64,000 nt of DNA, from contig OZ007570.1 of assembly GCA_963931925.1 (NCBI GenBank), positions 43,298,187 through 43,362,186 of the forward strand. The letters are read 5' to 3'. The notes beneath the pieces were generated by a model. The model did no database searches and was not told the DNA's origin. It worked only from the letters and a program-made list of their open reading frames with translations. The position numbers and the translations under genes are program-made. The stretch is from Onchidella celtica. Its lineage: Eukaryota; Mollusca; Gastropoda; Systellommatophora; Onchidiidae. Positions within the stretch are counted from its first letter, which is position 1; every line of letters starts with the position of its first letter. This document shows, piece after piece, positions 58,101 to 64,000 of the stretch.

Positions 58101-61100
58101 CAGATTCTTTCGTCAAGCTGTGACAGGTCACAGGGACTAGTGGCATACACCTTGCTTTTGATAGAGATCCACAGAAAAAAGTCACAAGGTGTGAAGACAC
58201 GGGAGCGCGGAGCCCATTCCAGGGGACCGATGCATCTGTCAGGAAACTTGATGTTCAGGAAATCCCTCACTGTCTTGGCAAAGTGGGGAGGGGCTCCGTC
58301 TTGTTGAAAAAAGACTCCTCGCCTGAAGTTATGGCACAACAAACTCCTGCAGCATCTTCGGTAATTTTCCCTTATAAAGGTGGTCGTGTTACCGGATGCA
58401 TCGCGGAAGAAAAATGGTCCAGTCAACCCAGTGCTAGACATGCCACACCAAACCACCAACTTTGGATAGTCTCGTTCATGCTCGAGAATTTCTGCTGGGT
58501 TTGATTTTCCCAAATTCGACTGTTGTGTCAGTTTATCCGACCAGAGAGATGAAAGATAGACTCATCGCTGAACCATAAGTTTTCCAAGAACTGAGGGTCA
58601 GTCAGAGGGGTCCCCTGGACTTATAGTTCAGCAACGAGTCTATCTTTCATCTCTGTGGTCGGGTAAACCAACACAACTGTCGAATTCAACAAGACGGAGC
58701 CCCTCCCCACTTTGCCAGGTTAGTGAGGGAGTTCCTGAGCATCTAGTATGTAACGGTCGAAAGGGTCCCTTGGAATGGGCTCCTCGCTCCTGTGACTTCA
58801 CACCTTGTGACTTTTTTCTGTGGGGTTCTATCAAAAGCAAGGTGTATGCCACTAATCCCTGTGACCTGTCACAGCTTGAGGAAAGAATCTGCACTGCCTA
58901 CAGCGAGGTCAGGGAAGTGATGCTGCAAAACATCCGAGGGGCCTGCATCCAAAAGTGGCGGAAGGTTGTCGAAAATGGAGGCGCTCATGTGGAAGTATAC
59001 AGCTAGTCTTCAAGGCATTGGAACGTGATGGCAAGTCTAGCAAGTAAAACTGCAATGACTCCTTTGTTGATATTAATGCTCACTCTGCGGCCGACACTCA
59101 AAGCCCGCTGTCCGGTCAGTGACCTTACTCATGGAGAATGGTGCCTGGTTCACACTCACCCTTGCCGATATACGATGACCACACTAGCGCTGTCCACATG
59201 GCTCGGTTTTTATTGATCGGTATGAAAACATTTGCTGCTATGCTTTATCACGCTTGAGAATGGATTAACCAGCGAAACCTTTGTAAGTCTCTAACCAGTG
59301 ATCTGACTTATGAAACTAAACTGTCAGCTGTACTTTTCGTGAGAACAGAGCATGATAACTAGCCAGGCCCCTCCAAGCCCTAAACAAATGGTTTCAGCCT
59401 GATTGACACATATAATGAACCAATGTGGGCATTTGGGGCAAAGATCGTTTCAGAGCTTGCTTCTGATTGGTTCTTAGATACAGACAACTCTAGATGATGG
59501 TTAGCTTGTGAGAAAATGAGATAATATTGCAGATTTATTGAGCAACAGATTCGCATGTCGATGTTACATCTTTTGAAAGCATGGGGAGAGCCTTTGAAGC
59601 TTAGTCTTTGTGATTCCGACCAGTGGTTCACTGGTTAACATGTCCTTGTCACAATGCCTTTGATTAAGAAGAGATTCAGTGAGCAATAAGACGGTAGTTA
59701 CGTTTCAAAGAGGTCAGTGACCCGATGCCTGAAAATCCGGCTTGCGCACAGCGTGGTCAGCTTGACTTTGCCGCCCATGCCGACTGAGTGCATGGAAAGT
59801 CGATGCCAACATATACCGCCCTTTGCAGGGTGAGGGTTAAAAATATGAATAAACTCAGTTTCTTGTGTAATTTTTAGGGATTTATGAAAAGTGTATAGTG
59901 ACTTTTGGGACACCCTGTATTTGCAACACTCATTTTCTCATGGGAATTGTCAAGGAGGAGAAATTGAATTACTAGGATTCACTTAAATATAAAGTTAATA
60001 TTGCTTGACTGTTTTTCATTCTTCCGGTGGTATCACAGTAAATGAGAGGTGCTGATTATGCCACTGACATAGGAATGCCAATGTTTTGAGAGGGTTGGAG
60101 GGGTATATAAAGCGGGCAATTTTCACACCCCCGACCCCAAGATTTTTTCAAATGTCAGGGGGGGCATCTTTAAATATATGATGGAAAACGACTGACTGAA
60201 CGTCTGTATTCAAAATAAAATGGGTTAAGTAAAGTATGAACGTTAAACTTTAAGAATGTACCCAAAAATAGCTTGCAGCACTTCACCTTAAAACAGCTGC
60301 ACGATGAAGATTCAGAGATGAATGACTGGGATTAGCTGATGACTTGAATATTGTTTATTCTGTGATGACATAAACTAAAGTTAGAGCCGTCACACCGGAT
60401 ACCTTGTTCCTGAAATTTACAAGTGAAACTTCTATGTTCTGGCTAAAAGTTTAAAAAATAGAATTGTACTTCTTTGTGATGGGAGATGACACCTTCCTGT
60501 GTTATATTTCAGTCCATGTTGTACAGGGATGATTCACTACCACTGGTCAACGTTACAGCAGCAAATACCACACCAAAGGTAGTTTCACCTAGTTGCCTTT
60601 AGCAGCCTTTTTATTTTCTCCATTTTTACATTTATTTGCATGTAAAGCTTGTTTGTAAGATTCTGACATTCCTGCTTTGGCTTAGAAGGAAAATAAATGT
60701 GGCCTGCAATGCAATTCTAAATATCACTTTACACTAGTGTTAACAAGTAGATCATTTTTAATGTTGTGGTATTTGTAATCATACTTTTCACAATAGTGAA
60801 TATAATCTTTCTCACTTTTCTGGTCTTCAGTGCCTAGTATGCAAATTGCAAGTAAAATATGATATTTTCTTTAACCCTTTGATACCTACATGGTGTACAT
60901 AGTATCGCTCAAATAGTACCAATTTCCGATTCTGTTTGTTATGGAAGTAACAGTTTTTCATGTTCCTGTGCATCTAAATGACATACAGGATTTCTGACTC
61001 ACTCGTCTGTTTACAAAGCTAATGACTAAACAGCATAAATTCATCATCAGCGATGAAAAATCTTGCCACCTACCTATCTTGAAACGAATTCGTTCTTGTA

Positions 61101-62651
61101 TTGCTATTGATTACAATGAGATGGATCAGTTAGATCAAAGCAACACAGATGAACGACGCACAATATGTGGGGGCAAAAATGCAAACAATTTTCTCTCTGA
61201 TCTGATCTGGGACTTTTTGGGTGATGTGGGAGATGAATTTTCTGGATTCGGGTTCAGAGTGTGTAGTGTCACATTCAGAATCAGACTCAAATGGTGATAT
61301 TGGTGAAGTGAACAGAAAAAGTAAATACATCTAGCAGCTCTAGGTCTACCACAAATGGTAGTGATGCAGATCTGGATCTAGAGCAAAGCCATTGGGAAGT
61401 GAACTGGAATTGAAAAGCATGAGGAACGGGAAGGGAAAAGCATTAAGAAAGAATGCCACAGCTAGGTTTAGACAGCATAAATCAGAGAGAATTTGACATA
61501 GTAGGCCTGATGTGCCTGTGAATGGCTGTGGCTAAAAATTGCTGCATCGTGGGGAATGGTAATCGTGGTGTGGCAAATAAATCATGAAACACCCATTCAG
61601 CCTCTGCGCTTCTAACCATATGATCTAAGTTCTCATTGAACCGTGGTCTAAATCGAATCTATATGATTTTAAAGTTGATGTAAGATTGAATTAATGATCT
61701 TATGCAGCCAACATAATTAGGGTCATAGTATTTTTCATTTTTATTCTCAGCCATCAGTTTCAACACCAGCATCCATGGTAGGAGGTGTCCGTGGCCCTCA
61801 AGGTACCCATTTTTTTTTTTCTTTTTTCTTTTTTATGGCTGGCTTCCTCCATTGTAAAGTTGATGATCTACATTTCTAAATGTCAGCATTTTATGTTTTT
61901 CTATTTCATGTTTGAACTATAATGAAAGGAACATCTCCACAAAACCTTCAAAGTGAGGAGTTCACATCCCTATGGCTGTGACTCTGAAATAATGACGCAC
62001 CTTTCATGGGGGTGTGGGGCATCATTCTACATAGTGGAAGACTTGTGAAATGCAGAATGTACAGATATACTTTTTCGTGCCATTGACTAATCCATACACT
62101 GTCATGACAGGGAGGAAAAGCCTATTTGTTGCTGATGTTATTGATTTAAAGTCCTATTTATTCATTGTTTGATGTAGTAAAAAAAAAAAATGGGCTAAGA
62201 GGAAGCCATTTGTTTCATGAAGTAGTGATAATTTGTCAAGAGCCTTTTTATTTCTTATATAAATTAGGTCAGATTACAGCTCTGCTTTTGACAGAGAGAA
62301 AATATATCTTACATGTGATCAGTAAGAAAAATATTGCTGCTTACAAACACAAGTGAGCGGGCAGCATCAGAAAGAAAATATCACAAGAGAAAGAAAAGAA
62401 ATTCTGTGACAGAAAGAAGAGCAAGAGACCAAAGTGTGGATCTGTGAAGACATCGTGCATTAGATAAGACTTCCTTGATACTGTGATTAAAAGAGGCGCT
62501 GCAGCCAAGTCCTCATATTAATTATTGCTGCTTTCAGGCATGCCTGGACCTCTAGGGTCAATGGGCCAGGGATTTTTGGGCATGAATATTGGTCCAATGA
62601 GTGCTCCAGTTAGACCAGACATGATGATGATGCGACCAAATGTTCCTCCAG
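28052..62651 (+). CDS. CSTF2: Cleavage stimulation factor subunit 2 (CstF-64), exons 1-8, 3' incomplete
   Basis: CstF-64 binds the U/GU-rich element downstream of poly(A) sites through an N-terminal RRM and acts with CSTF3 and CSTF1 in nuclear pre-mRNA 3'-end cleavage. Eight plus-strand exons join in frame: 28052-28160, 34030-34108, 44407-44611, 45209-45316, 49593-49712, 60513-60578, 61751-61802 and 62538-62651. The RRM spans exons 1-3 (RNP2 around SVFVGNIPY, RNP1 KGYGFCEY). The hinge region ([20 protein letters not shown], then [20 protein letters not shown]) lies in exons 4-5 and is nearly identical to vertebrate CstF-64. Exons 7-8 begin the Gly/Pro/Met-rich part. The Pro-Gly-rich middle and C-terminal domain lie beyond the window. 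The leader before the RRM is about 16 residues longer than in human and Gln/Ser-rich. Introns 1, 2 and 5 are enlarged by transposons. Confidence 0.96.
28262..28352. repeat. (AGATCT)n microsatellite in CSTF2 intron 1
   Basis: TCTAGA/AGATCT hexamer tract with interspersed ATATC and TAATTATAG breaks. Confidence 0.9.
28488..28908. mobile_element. Inverted-repeat MITE, about 420 bp
   Basis: Arms of about 55 bp (TACTACCGCAAAGAATCGGA then CCCAGCTTTTGTTTATA, ending AACCGG) face each other at the two ends. The interior has further short inverted pieces around ATCTGGCAT. No coding capacity and no clear target duplication. Confidence 0.7.
29830..29939. repeat. Three 45-bp units with a 20-bp perfect palindrome
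   Basis: ATCGCCCGAATTCGGGCGAT is perfect at 29830-29849 and 29920-29939 and slightly degenerate at 29875-29894. Spacing is exactly 45 bp. Confidence 0.95.
30284..30362. repeat. Minisatellite with AGATCT cores
   Basis: About two and a half copies of a 30-bp unit combining (AGATCT)2-3 with AGCCGAAGGYGGGTGTAT. Confidence 0.85.
32885..32954 (+). repeat. Dispersed 70-bp repeat, copy 2
   Basis: Matches 26351-26416 almost base for base, but has TTAATTAA where copy 1 has TTAA. Confidence 0.85.
34030..34108 (+). CDS. CSTF2: CSTF2 exon 2
   Basis: Acceptor TTTCCAG, donor GTAGGC. Encodes [20 protein letters not shown] then GPVVSF, the first part of the RRM. Confidence 0.97.
34359..35112. mobile_element. 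TTAA-type element, 754 bp
   Basis: TCAA at 34355-34358 and TTAA at 35113-35116 flank inverted ends CCCTTTCGTGTTT. The right subterminal region repeats GGCCGG motifs (34999-35095). No transposase domain. Sits in CSTF2 intron 2. Confidence 0.75.
36169..36603 (+). CDS. Harbinger transposase exon 1
   Basis: 145 codons from ATG at 36169 (context AGCCATGG) to donor GTGAGC. An earlier in-frame ATG exists at 36076, inside the terminal inverted repeat region, and is less likely. The product has a basic patch ([12 protein letters not shown]), then [20 protein letters not shown] and [19 protein letters not shown], the helix-turn-helix region of PIF/Harbinger transposases. The reading frame is intact. 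Splicing to exon 2 at 41184 gives ...[12 protein letters not shown], which matches the family. Confidence 0.88.
37159..40470 (-). mobile_element. CR1/L2-like LINE inserted in the Harbinger intron
   Basis: Minus-strand non-LTR retrotransposon with a single long frame (37320-40289). On the minus strand the 3' side shows ATTATTATT tails at about 37287-37304 and again at 37159-37172. The second follows a GCGC...TATATAAATGCCATCC motif, so either the 3' UTR has two tail-like tracts or an older tail lies beside it. The 5' end is not clear; an upstream stretch to about 40470 may be 5' UTR. No target duplication fixed. Confidence 0.85.
37320..40289 (-). CDS. LINE endonuclease-reverse transcriptase (989 aa)
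   Basis: Uninterrupted frame. The N-terminal third is an AP-type endonuclease: [37 protein letters not shown] and SDHFLITID. The middle is a reverse transcriptase: [54 protein letters not shown] and the catalytic YADDSQIY. The C-terminal part has [31 protein letters not shown] and the [18 protein letters not shown] motif found in CR1/L2/Crack-type LINEs. All catalytic motifs are intact, suggesting a recent insertion. The chosen Met may be inside a slightly longer N-terminus. No ORF1 was recognised. Confidence 0.92.
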   Translation of the reverse strand: MCIQHHESVHKNRAVNCKKSPLPVINNNNLIYIDCSNMIQEYVTNLRISCLNAQSCRNKREEVCSLVEDMNTDILCITESWLQETGDDPILVELSPPGFTCKSFPREGRRGGGIAFIYRQDIKSANAFRNLPSLETKFESFEAAFLTLSPMQNVLFYVVCIYRPPPSKKNTCTISQFLAEMQQLLYHLRSKTKKFIITGDFNLHFDSTTSLDVLRFKELLEEHDVIQHVNQATHKSNHILDYVIAPLSEMNILSVNILDKAISDHFLITIDTNFPKPLTIKKTFESRNLKNINEKDFRHDLKKNLNQAANNMTMENFNVALKTTLDQHAPVTPRTVSHRPWSPWFALEIKELKRKRRQDERRWRKSELQVHSDIFKESKNNVVKLIQKLKRGYFIQKFSSVKTCRDLFLLSDKLLGKETSSVFPQGDHKDLCEMFSLYFYEKIERIRSNFNNVANLLPELCVFEGRKLTDFQMLAETEIKDLIKNSPSKSCELDPLPMTFVKLYLDELLPSITHVINVSLRTGVVPDSFKQAIVKPLTKKAGLDVNNAKNYRPVSNLPIMSKILEKSALRQIMEHIEINNLNEIFQSAYKKGHSTETAILRVVNDILLELDDKRVCILVLLDLSAAFDTLDHNILLHRLEKTFGIAGNALSWFQSYLSNRKQCVRVNDSCSNVQTLNFGVPQGSVLGPILFTLYTQPLADIFRKYDLQYHQYADDSQIYKACDLENLDDTIKTMEHCIQEVKKWMDDNKLKLNDEKTEVMLITNPKQKINPPDLNVNGHLIKMTSKVKDLGTILDAEMSMSPFISQLCKNLNFQLRKISSIRHCLTTEVTKQLVTLLFLSRLDYCNILLSGLPKSKINKLQLIQNNAARLITRRKRIDHITPIFKELHWLPIEQRIKYKLALFCYKGVNNMSPEYISELIELHRPARALRSSSDNLRLKVPVVNLKSFGERAFSHVGPRVWNEIPLDVRSSQVLSQFKRMLKCHLYESF
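40747..41094 (-). CDS. Harbinger MADF-domain protein exon 2
   Basis: Acceptor TTTCAG at 41095-41100, phase 0 with exon 1. Encodes [18 protein letters not shown], a Thr/Pro-rich linker, the basic [13 protein letters not shown], then a helical [17 protein letters not shown] segment, ending in TAA at 40747-40749. A second open frame (40557-40835) overlaps the end, so the C-terminus may differ. The exon lies inside the intron of the plus-strand transposase. Confidence 0.75.
   Translation of the reverse strand: MEDQEPEESNADDVVIEGTDSSFVSVTSLPTPTPTKSLPPTRKRKLNKMPESERNELLIMAKAKLSEQDDRHSARAKAWAYELSQLDAQQELFATKAINDVLFEARCGATPQRFC
41184..41994 (+). CDS. Harbinger transposase exon 2, catalytic domain
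   Basis: Begins after acceptor TTTTTTCCCAG. It contains [15 protein letters not shown] (first Asp), [13 protein letters not shown] (second Asp) and [20 protein letters not shown] (catalytic Glu), so the whole DDE domain is present. One break is visible: a run of 13 T at 41523-41535 shifts the frame just before the conserved DDAFAM motif, and 12 T would keep it open. The rest runs open to TAA at 41992-41994. The single indel in a homopolymer may be a sequencing error or a real defect. With it ignored the transposase is about 414 residues, normal for the family. Confidence 0.88.
42541..42951 (-). CDS. Harbinger MADF-domain protein exon 1
   Basis: Starts [20 protein letters not shown] then [18 protein letters not shown]. 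The pattern of aromatic and charged residues (FxxEVLxxYRxxPxLW, YxNRx[18 protein letters not shown]) is that of the MADF/Myb-like DNA-binding domain. 137 codons in phase 0 to donor GTAATT (42535-42540). In Harbinger elements the partner protein binds the terminal repeats and helps the transposase enter the nucleus. The transposase catalytic exon lies inside this gene's intron, on the other strand. Confidence 0.85.
43700..43942 (-). pseudogene. Zinc-finger N-terminal fragment of a hAT-like transposase
   Basis: 81-codon frame: [10 protein letters not shown], an acidic SESDTEDD stretch, a basic [18 protein letters not shown] block, then [19 protein letters not shown]. The CxxC followed by HGG-NDI pattern is the N-terminal BED-like finger of some hAT-like transposases. 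The catalytic region is missing. It belongs to the 35995-44253 element, with the Harbinger inserted on its far side. Confidence 0.6.
44407..44611 (+). CDS. CSTF2: CSTF2 exon 3
   Basis: Acceptor ATGCAG, donor GTTCAC. Begins [20 protein letters not shown] (RNP1) and completes the RRM through [18 protein letters not shown], then a charged linker. Confidence 0.97.
44795..45004 (+). mobile_element. Helitron-like 3' end, second copy
   Basis: Aligns with 330-515 (AGGTGAAGCAGATCCAT, AATCACCTAGAACTGAAACT) and ends GGCAGCGCCGGGTACCTCAG then TTAG. The hairpin is degenerate. In CSTF2 intron 3. Confidence 0.5.
45209..45316 (+). CDS. CSTF2: CSTF2 exon 4
   Basis: Exactly 36 codons in phase 0: [20 protein letters not shown] then [16 protein letters not shown]. 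Start of the hinge domain that contacts CSTF3. Confidence 0.97.
45459..45830. mobile_element. CAG/CTG-ended MITE, 372 bp, 6-bp target duplication
   Basis: Ends CAGGGTTCACACAGG and, in reverse, CAGGGTTCATACAAT. GAGTAG lies directly outside both (45453-45458 and 45831-45836). The body repeats GTCCTTAAA motifs. A common repeat type in marine animals by my recollection. Confidence 0.85.
46185..46345. mobile_element. Partial second copy of the 45459-45830 family
   Basis: Matches about 45640-45830 (CTGAACTTTTCA, GTCCTTAATATTTTG, GTGTGAACCCTG). It ends where the TTAA element at 46350 begins. Confidence 0.75.
46350..47237 (+). mobile_element. TTAA-flanked piggyBac-like element, 888 bp
   Basis: TTAA at 46346-46349 and 47238-47241, ends CTCACTGATGCC and, in reverse, CTCACTGAAGACC. 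The left subterminal part repeats CCCGCACAAGTTGCGGG-like hairpins. Frame 46656-46904 encodes [16 protein letters not shown] and [12 protein letters not shown], the acidic style of piggyBac N-termini, then a low-complexity Lys/Ser/Ala tail. No catalytic domain. Confidence 0.75.
47242..49592. other. CSTF2 intron 4, right part: nothing recognised
   Basis: Unique-looking AT-rich intron. Short frames such as 48257-48448 have no domain. Confidence 0.5.
49593..49712 (+). CDS. CSTF2: CSTF2 exon 5
   Basis: 40 codons in phase 0, from [20 protein letters not shown] to [10 protein letters not shown]. The rest of the hinge helices, strongly conserved. Donor GTAGGG. Confidence 0.97.
49837..50451 (-). repeat. 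3' LTR of the Gmr1-type element
   Basis: 615 bp, TGTAACAG...CAACA on the plus strand, nearly identical to 55880-56490. The purine-rich tract next to it (50452-50470, reading AATTGGGGAGTTG on the minus strand) fits a polypurine tract. Confidence 0.93.
55859..55876 (-). other. tRNA-Pro primer binding site
   Basis: On the minus strand TGGGGGCTCGTCCGGGAT, the 18-base site complementary to the 3' end of tRNA-Pro, known from murine leukaemia viruses. It sits three bases inside the 5' LTR. Confidence 0.85.
55880..56490 (-). repeat. 5' LTR of the Gmr1-type element
   Basis: 611 bp, TGTAACAG...CTACA on the plus strand. Lies next to the primer binding site at 55859-55876. Confidence 0.93.
56853..57236. 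mobile_element. Inverted-repeat element, about 385 bp
   Basis: Imperfect inverted ends (GGTAGACCCACAGACTAATG against, in reverse, GGTCTATCCACAGACTAATA, then CCAGACTGG in both). A short frame inside (56894-57139) has no recognisable domain. Confidence 0.6.
57886..58618 (-). mobile_element. Tc1/mariner relic, minus arm of an inverted pair
   Basis: Encodes (57995-58618) a transposase C-terminal half: [15 protein letters not shown] (first Asp region), [37 protein letters not shown] (second Asp) and [20 protein letters not shown], ending HVEVYS. A stop interrupts the frame just after the first Asp block, and the usual SPD before FTPCDFF is SRV here. The outer terminal repeat is missing. Confidence 0.8.
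58620..59917 (+). mobile_element. Tc1/mariner relic, plus arm of an inverted pair
   Basis: A second copy of the same family, head to head with 57886-58618. It is internally deleted between the first Asp block and [11 protein letters not shown]. It keeps [40 protein letters not shown] and the HVEVYS end (58770-59006). Its 3' side is split by a TTAA element at 59077-59836, and it ends TTTTGGGACACCCTG at 59917, followed by TA. Confidence 0.8.
59077..59836 (-). mobile_element. TTAA-flanked element, 760 bp (family copy B)
   Basis: TTAA at 59073-59076 and 59837-59840. Reverse-orientation copy of the 23600-24367 family. The mariner sequence resumes exactly after the right TTAA, so the insertion is clear-cut. 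Non-coding. Confidence 0.88.
60513..60578 (+). CDS. CSTF2: CSTF2 exon 6
   Basis: 22 codons, [20 protein letters not shown] plus PK, aligning with the KILHRQTNIPTLIAG segment after the hinge in vertebrates. Acceptor ATTTCAG, donor GTAGTT. Confidence 0.85.
60871..61300 (+). mobile_element. Possible TTAA-type element, right end not found
   Basis: TTAACCCTTTGATACC at 60871 has the start shared by the other TTAA elements, and an Asp/Glu-rich frame at 61022-61297 could be an N-terminal leftover. No matching right terminus was located. Confidence 0.35.
61751..61802 (+). CDS. CSTF2: CSTF2 exon 7
   Basis: 17 codons plus one base: [17 protein letters not shown]. Acceptor TTCTCAG. Donor GTACCC is weak but restores phase with exon 8. 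Low-complexity content makes this less certain than the earlier exons. Confidence 0.75.
62538..62651 (+). CDS. CSTF2: CSTF2 exon 8
   Basis: Met/Gly/Pro-rich: [20 protein letters not shown] then [19 protein letters not shown]. Acceptor TTTCAG, donor GTTTGT. Resembles the Gly/Pro-rich middle of CstF-64. The next exon is beyond the window. Confidence 0.85.
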
Positions 62652-62883
62652 GTTTGTGGAAAAAATGTGACCACATTAATTTTAATTCATTTAATTTACT
62701 CCCAATCATTCTTTTCCTGTATAATATGATATTCATAGCTGCCAACCAGTATGGAAAAAAATTTGAGGTGCTCTAGGGAAATGGTCCACCTGTCACACTC
62801 TGCACTTTTGAGATAGAGCCATAAATAAGTGGGTGGGGACTTCCCGGTCCTGTATCAGTTTTTGGCATAAATAGATTCTTTAA

Positions 62884-63595
62884 CCCTTAAGGTGCTGAGG
62901 CCTATTTCACTAAGTATAGTCCCAGTTGCTGAGGGTCTACAGAAAAATCTGCCTGAACAAGGCTACTTATGAAATAAAGCCCTTATGCAAAAAGTTTACA
63001 TAGTGCAGTCATGAAATTTTCAGGATGCATGCTTATATGAATGGGCTACATAATGGTCTACATTAGAGAGATTCCCAGTCGCCAGAACTATCCATATCCC
63101 CTCTTGTTCACCCCCATCTGTGCCACGGCCACACCCCTTCTTACTAGACCTTGTGTTCCCCCCCCCCCCCCCCCCCCCCCAAACGGCCCCAGTTCATTAG
63201 AATCATGACTAGATCTATCATTGAGTCCCCAGGCCTATTCCAGTGATCTGAGTGATAACTTGACCAGGAATCATCACCATCTGGGTCCCTATCTTCACCT
63301 GAGTCACTGTCATGTAGGGGTACAAAATCCTCATCTGAACCCATGCTCAGATTGTAATCAAAGACAAAAAGTTCAACAAACAACACGATTTTCACTCCTC
63401 GGCCGTCTAAACTTTCTCACAAGGAGCAGAAGCCATCTTGAACCAAGGGGCATCACTCAATAAATGACCACGGCTTCGTACATTTTTCTAATCGCACCGA
63501 CAGTTCATACTATAGTGAATTCGACTCTAGTTGAAGGTCCCAAAGAGAATCGCATTTCTACCTTTCGACTGGGGTCGAAATCAGCACCTTAAGTG
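62884..63595 (-). mobile_element. TTAA-flanked piggyBac-like element, 712 bp
   Basis: TTAA at 62880-62883 and 63596-63599, ends CCCTTAAGGTGCTGA and, in reverse, CACTTAAGGTGCTGA. Minus-strand frame 63144-63395 contains MGSDEDFVPLHDSDSGEDRD, like the acidic N-terminus of piggyBac transposases, then runs into a poly-C tract. No catalytic region. Confidence 0.8.
63158..63180 (+). repeat. C homopolymer, 23 bp
   Basis: Uninterrupted run of 23 C inside the TTAA element. Length is likely unreliable. Confidence 0.9.
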
Positions 63596-63599
63596 TTAA

Positions 63600-64000
63600 T
63601 CATGTCTTTATGCCTGGGCAAAAGGCCTTTAATGAATTCCACCTGTGAATATGTTTTTATTTTCATTTTTTCTGATCCAATCCAATAATATTGTTAAATT
63701 TATGGAGACATTAAATGCATTTTTCTCCAAAGTAACTTTTCCTGCCTTGCCACTTTGAAATAGCCATAGCTTGATCAATTTTCAACATGAAATAAAAAGC
63801 ATTTTTCTCAAGACAATTTGTAACTCAATTTTGAAAAAAATTGGCAATGTGGGCCTGGAGAGGCTCAAACATGTTGTATTTAGTACGCATTTGGGATCTG
63901 AGTATGTAAGTCACTTTTTGTGGTGAAAAGTACGTATTTGAGGAATTTCCTCGTTTGCACAAGCAAAACACAATGAAGAGAAATCAGAAACGTAACTTTT
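63600..64000. other. CSTF2 intron 8, left part: nothing recognised
   Basis: AT-rich intron sequence up to the window edge. Confidence 0.5.

Overview
The window is animal nuclear DNA: AT-rich, intron-rich and dense with transposons. Two conserved host genes are clear. MPC1 (mitochondrial pyruvate carrier subunit 1) is on the minus strand, with its start at 26141 and stop at 16724. The 5' part of CSTF2 (64 kDa cleavage stimulation factor, mRNA 3'-end formation) is on the plus strand, with its start at 28052 and eight exons up to 62651; it runs off the right edge. The two start codons lie head to head 1.9 kb apart. A single terminal exon at 13929-14133 (minus) resembles the C-terminus of complex I subunit NDUFC2. 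The mix of transposons (a Gmr1-type Ty3/gypsy element, CR1/L2-like LINE, Harbinger, piggyBac-like, CAG/CTG-ended and Tc1/mariner elements, tRNA-derived SINEs, Helitron ends) suggests a marine invertebrate, most likely a deuterostome such as an echinoderm, hemichordate or lancelet. The species cannot be fixed by eye.

Layout. 1-13.9 kb has no convincing host exon. It holds a Helitron end, a 920-bp Harbinger derivative, three copies of one tRNA-derived SINE, a CAG/CTG-ended MITE and two TTAA elements. 13.9-26.1 kb holds the NDUFC2-like exon and MPC1, whose introns carry a mariner relic, a 145-bp MITE, three TTAA elements and a 36-bp minisatellite. 26.1-28.05 kb is the divergent intergenic region. 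28.05 kb to the end is CSTF2, whose introns are swollen by insertions. Intron 1 carries a CAG/CTG-ended element with a 2.35-kb piggyBac-like relic inside it. Intron 2 carries a three-level nest: a CAG/CTG-ended element, containing a Harbinger element with two genes, containing a LINE with an intact 989-codon frame. Intron 5 carries a young 6.65-kb LTR retrotransposon and an inverted pair of mariner relics, one of them holding a TTAA element.

Most notable points: (i) MPC1 appears to need a 4-nt exon followed by a 16-nt exon; (ii) the transposase and MADF genes of the Harbinger element are interlocked on opposite strands, each with an exon in the other's intron; (iii) four CAG...CTG elements have 6-bp target duplications; (iv) the gypsy-like element has integrase ahead of reverse transcriptase; (v) about ten unrelated TTAA-flanked elements recur, several with GC-rich palindromic subterminal arrays.
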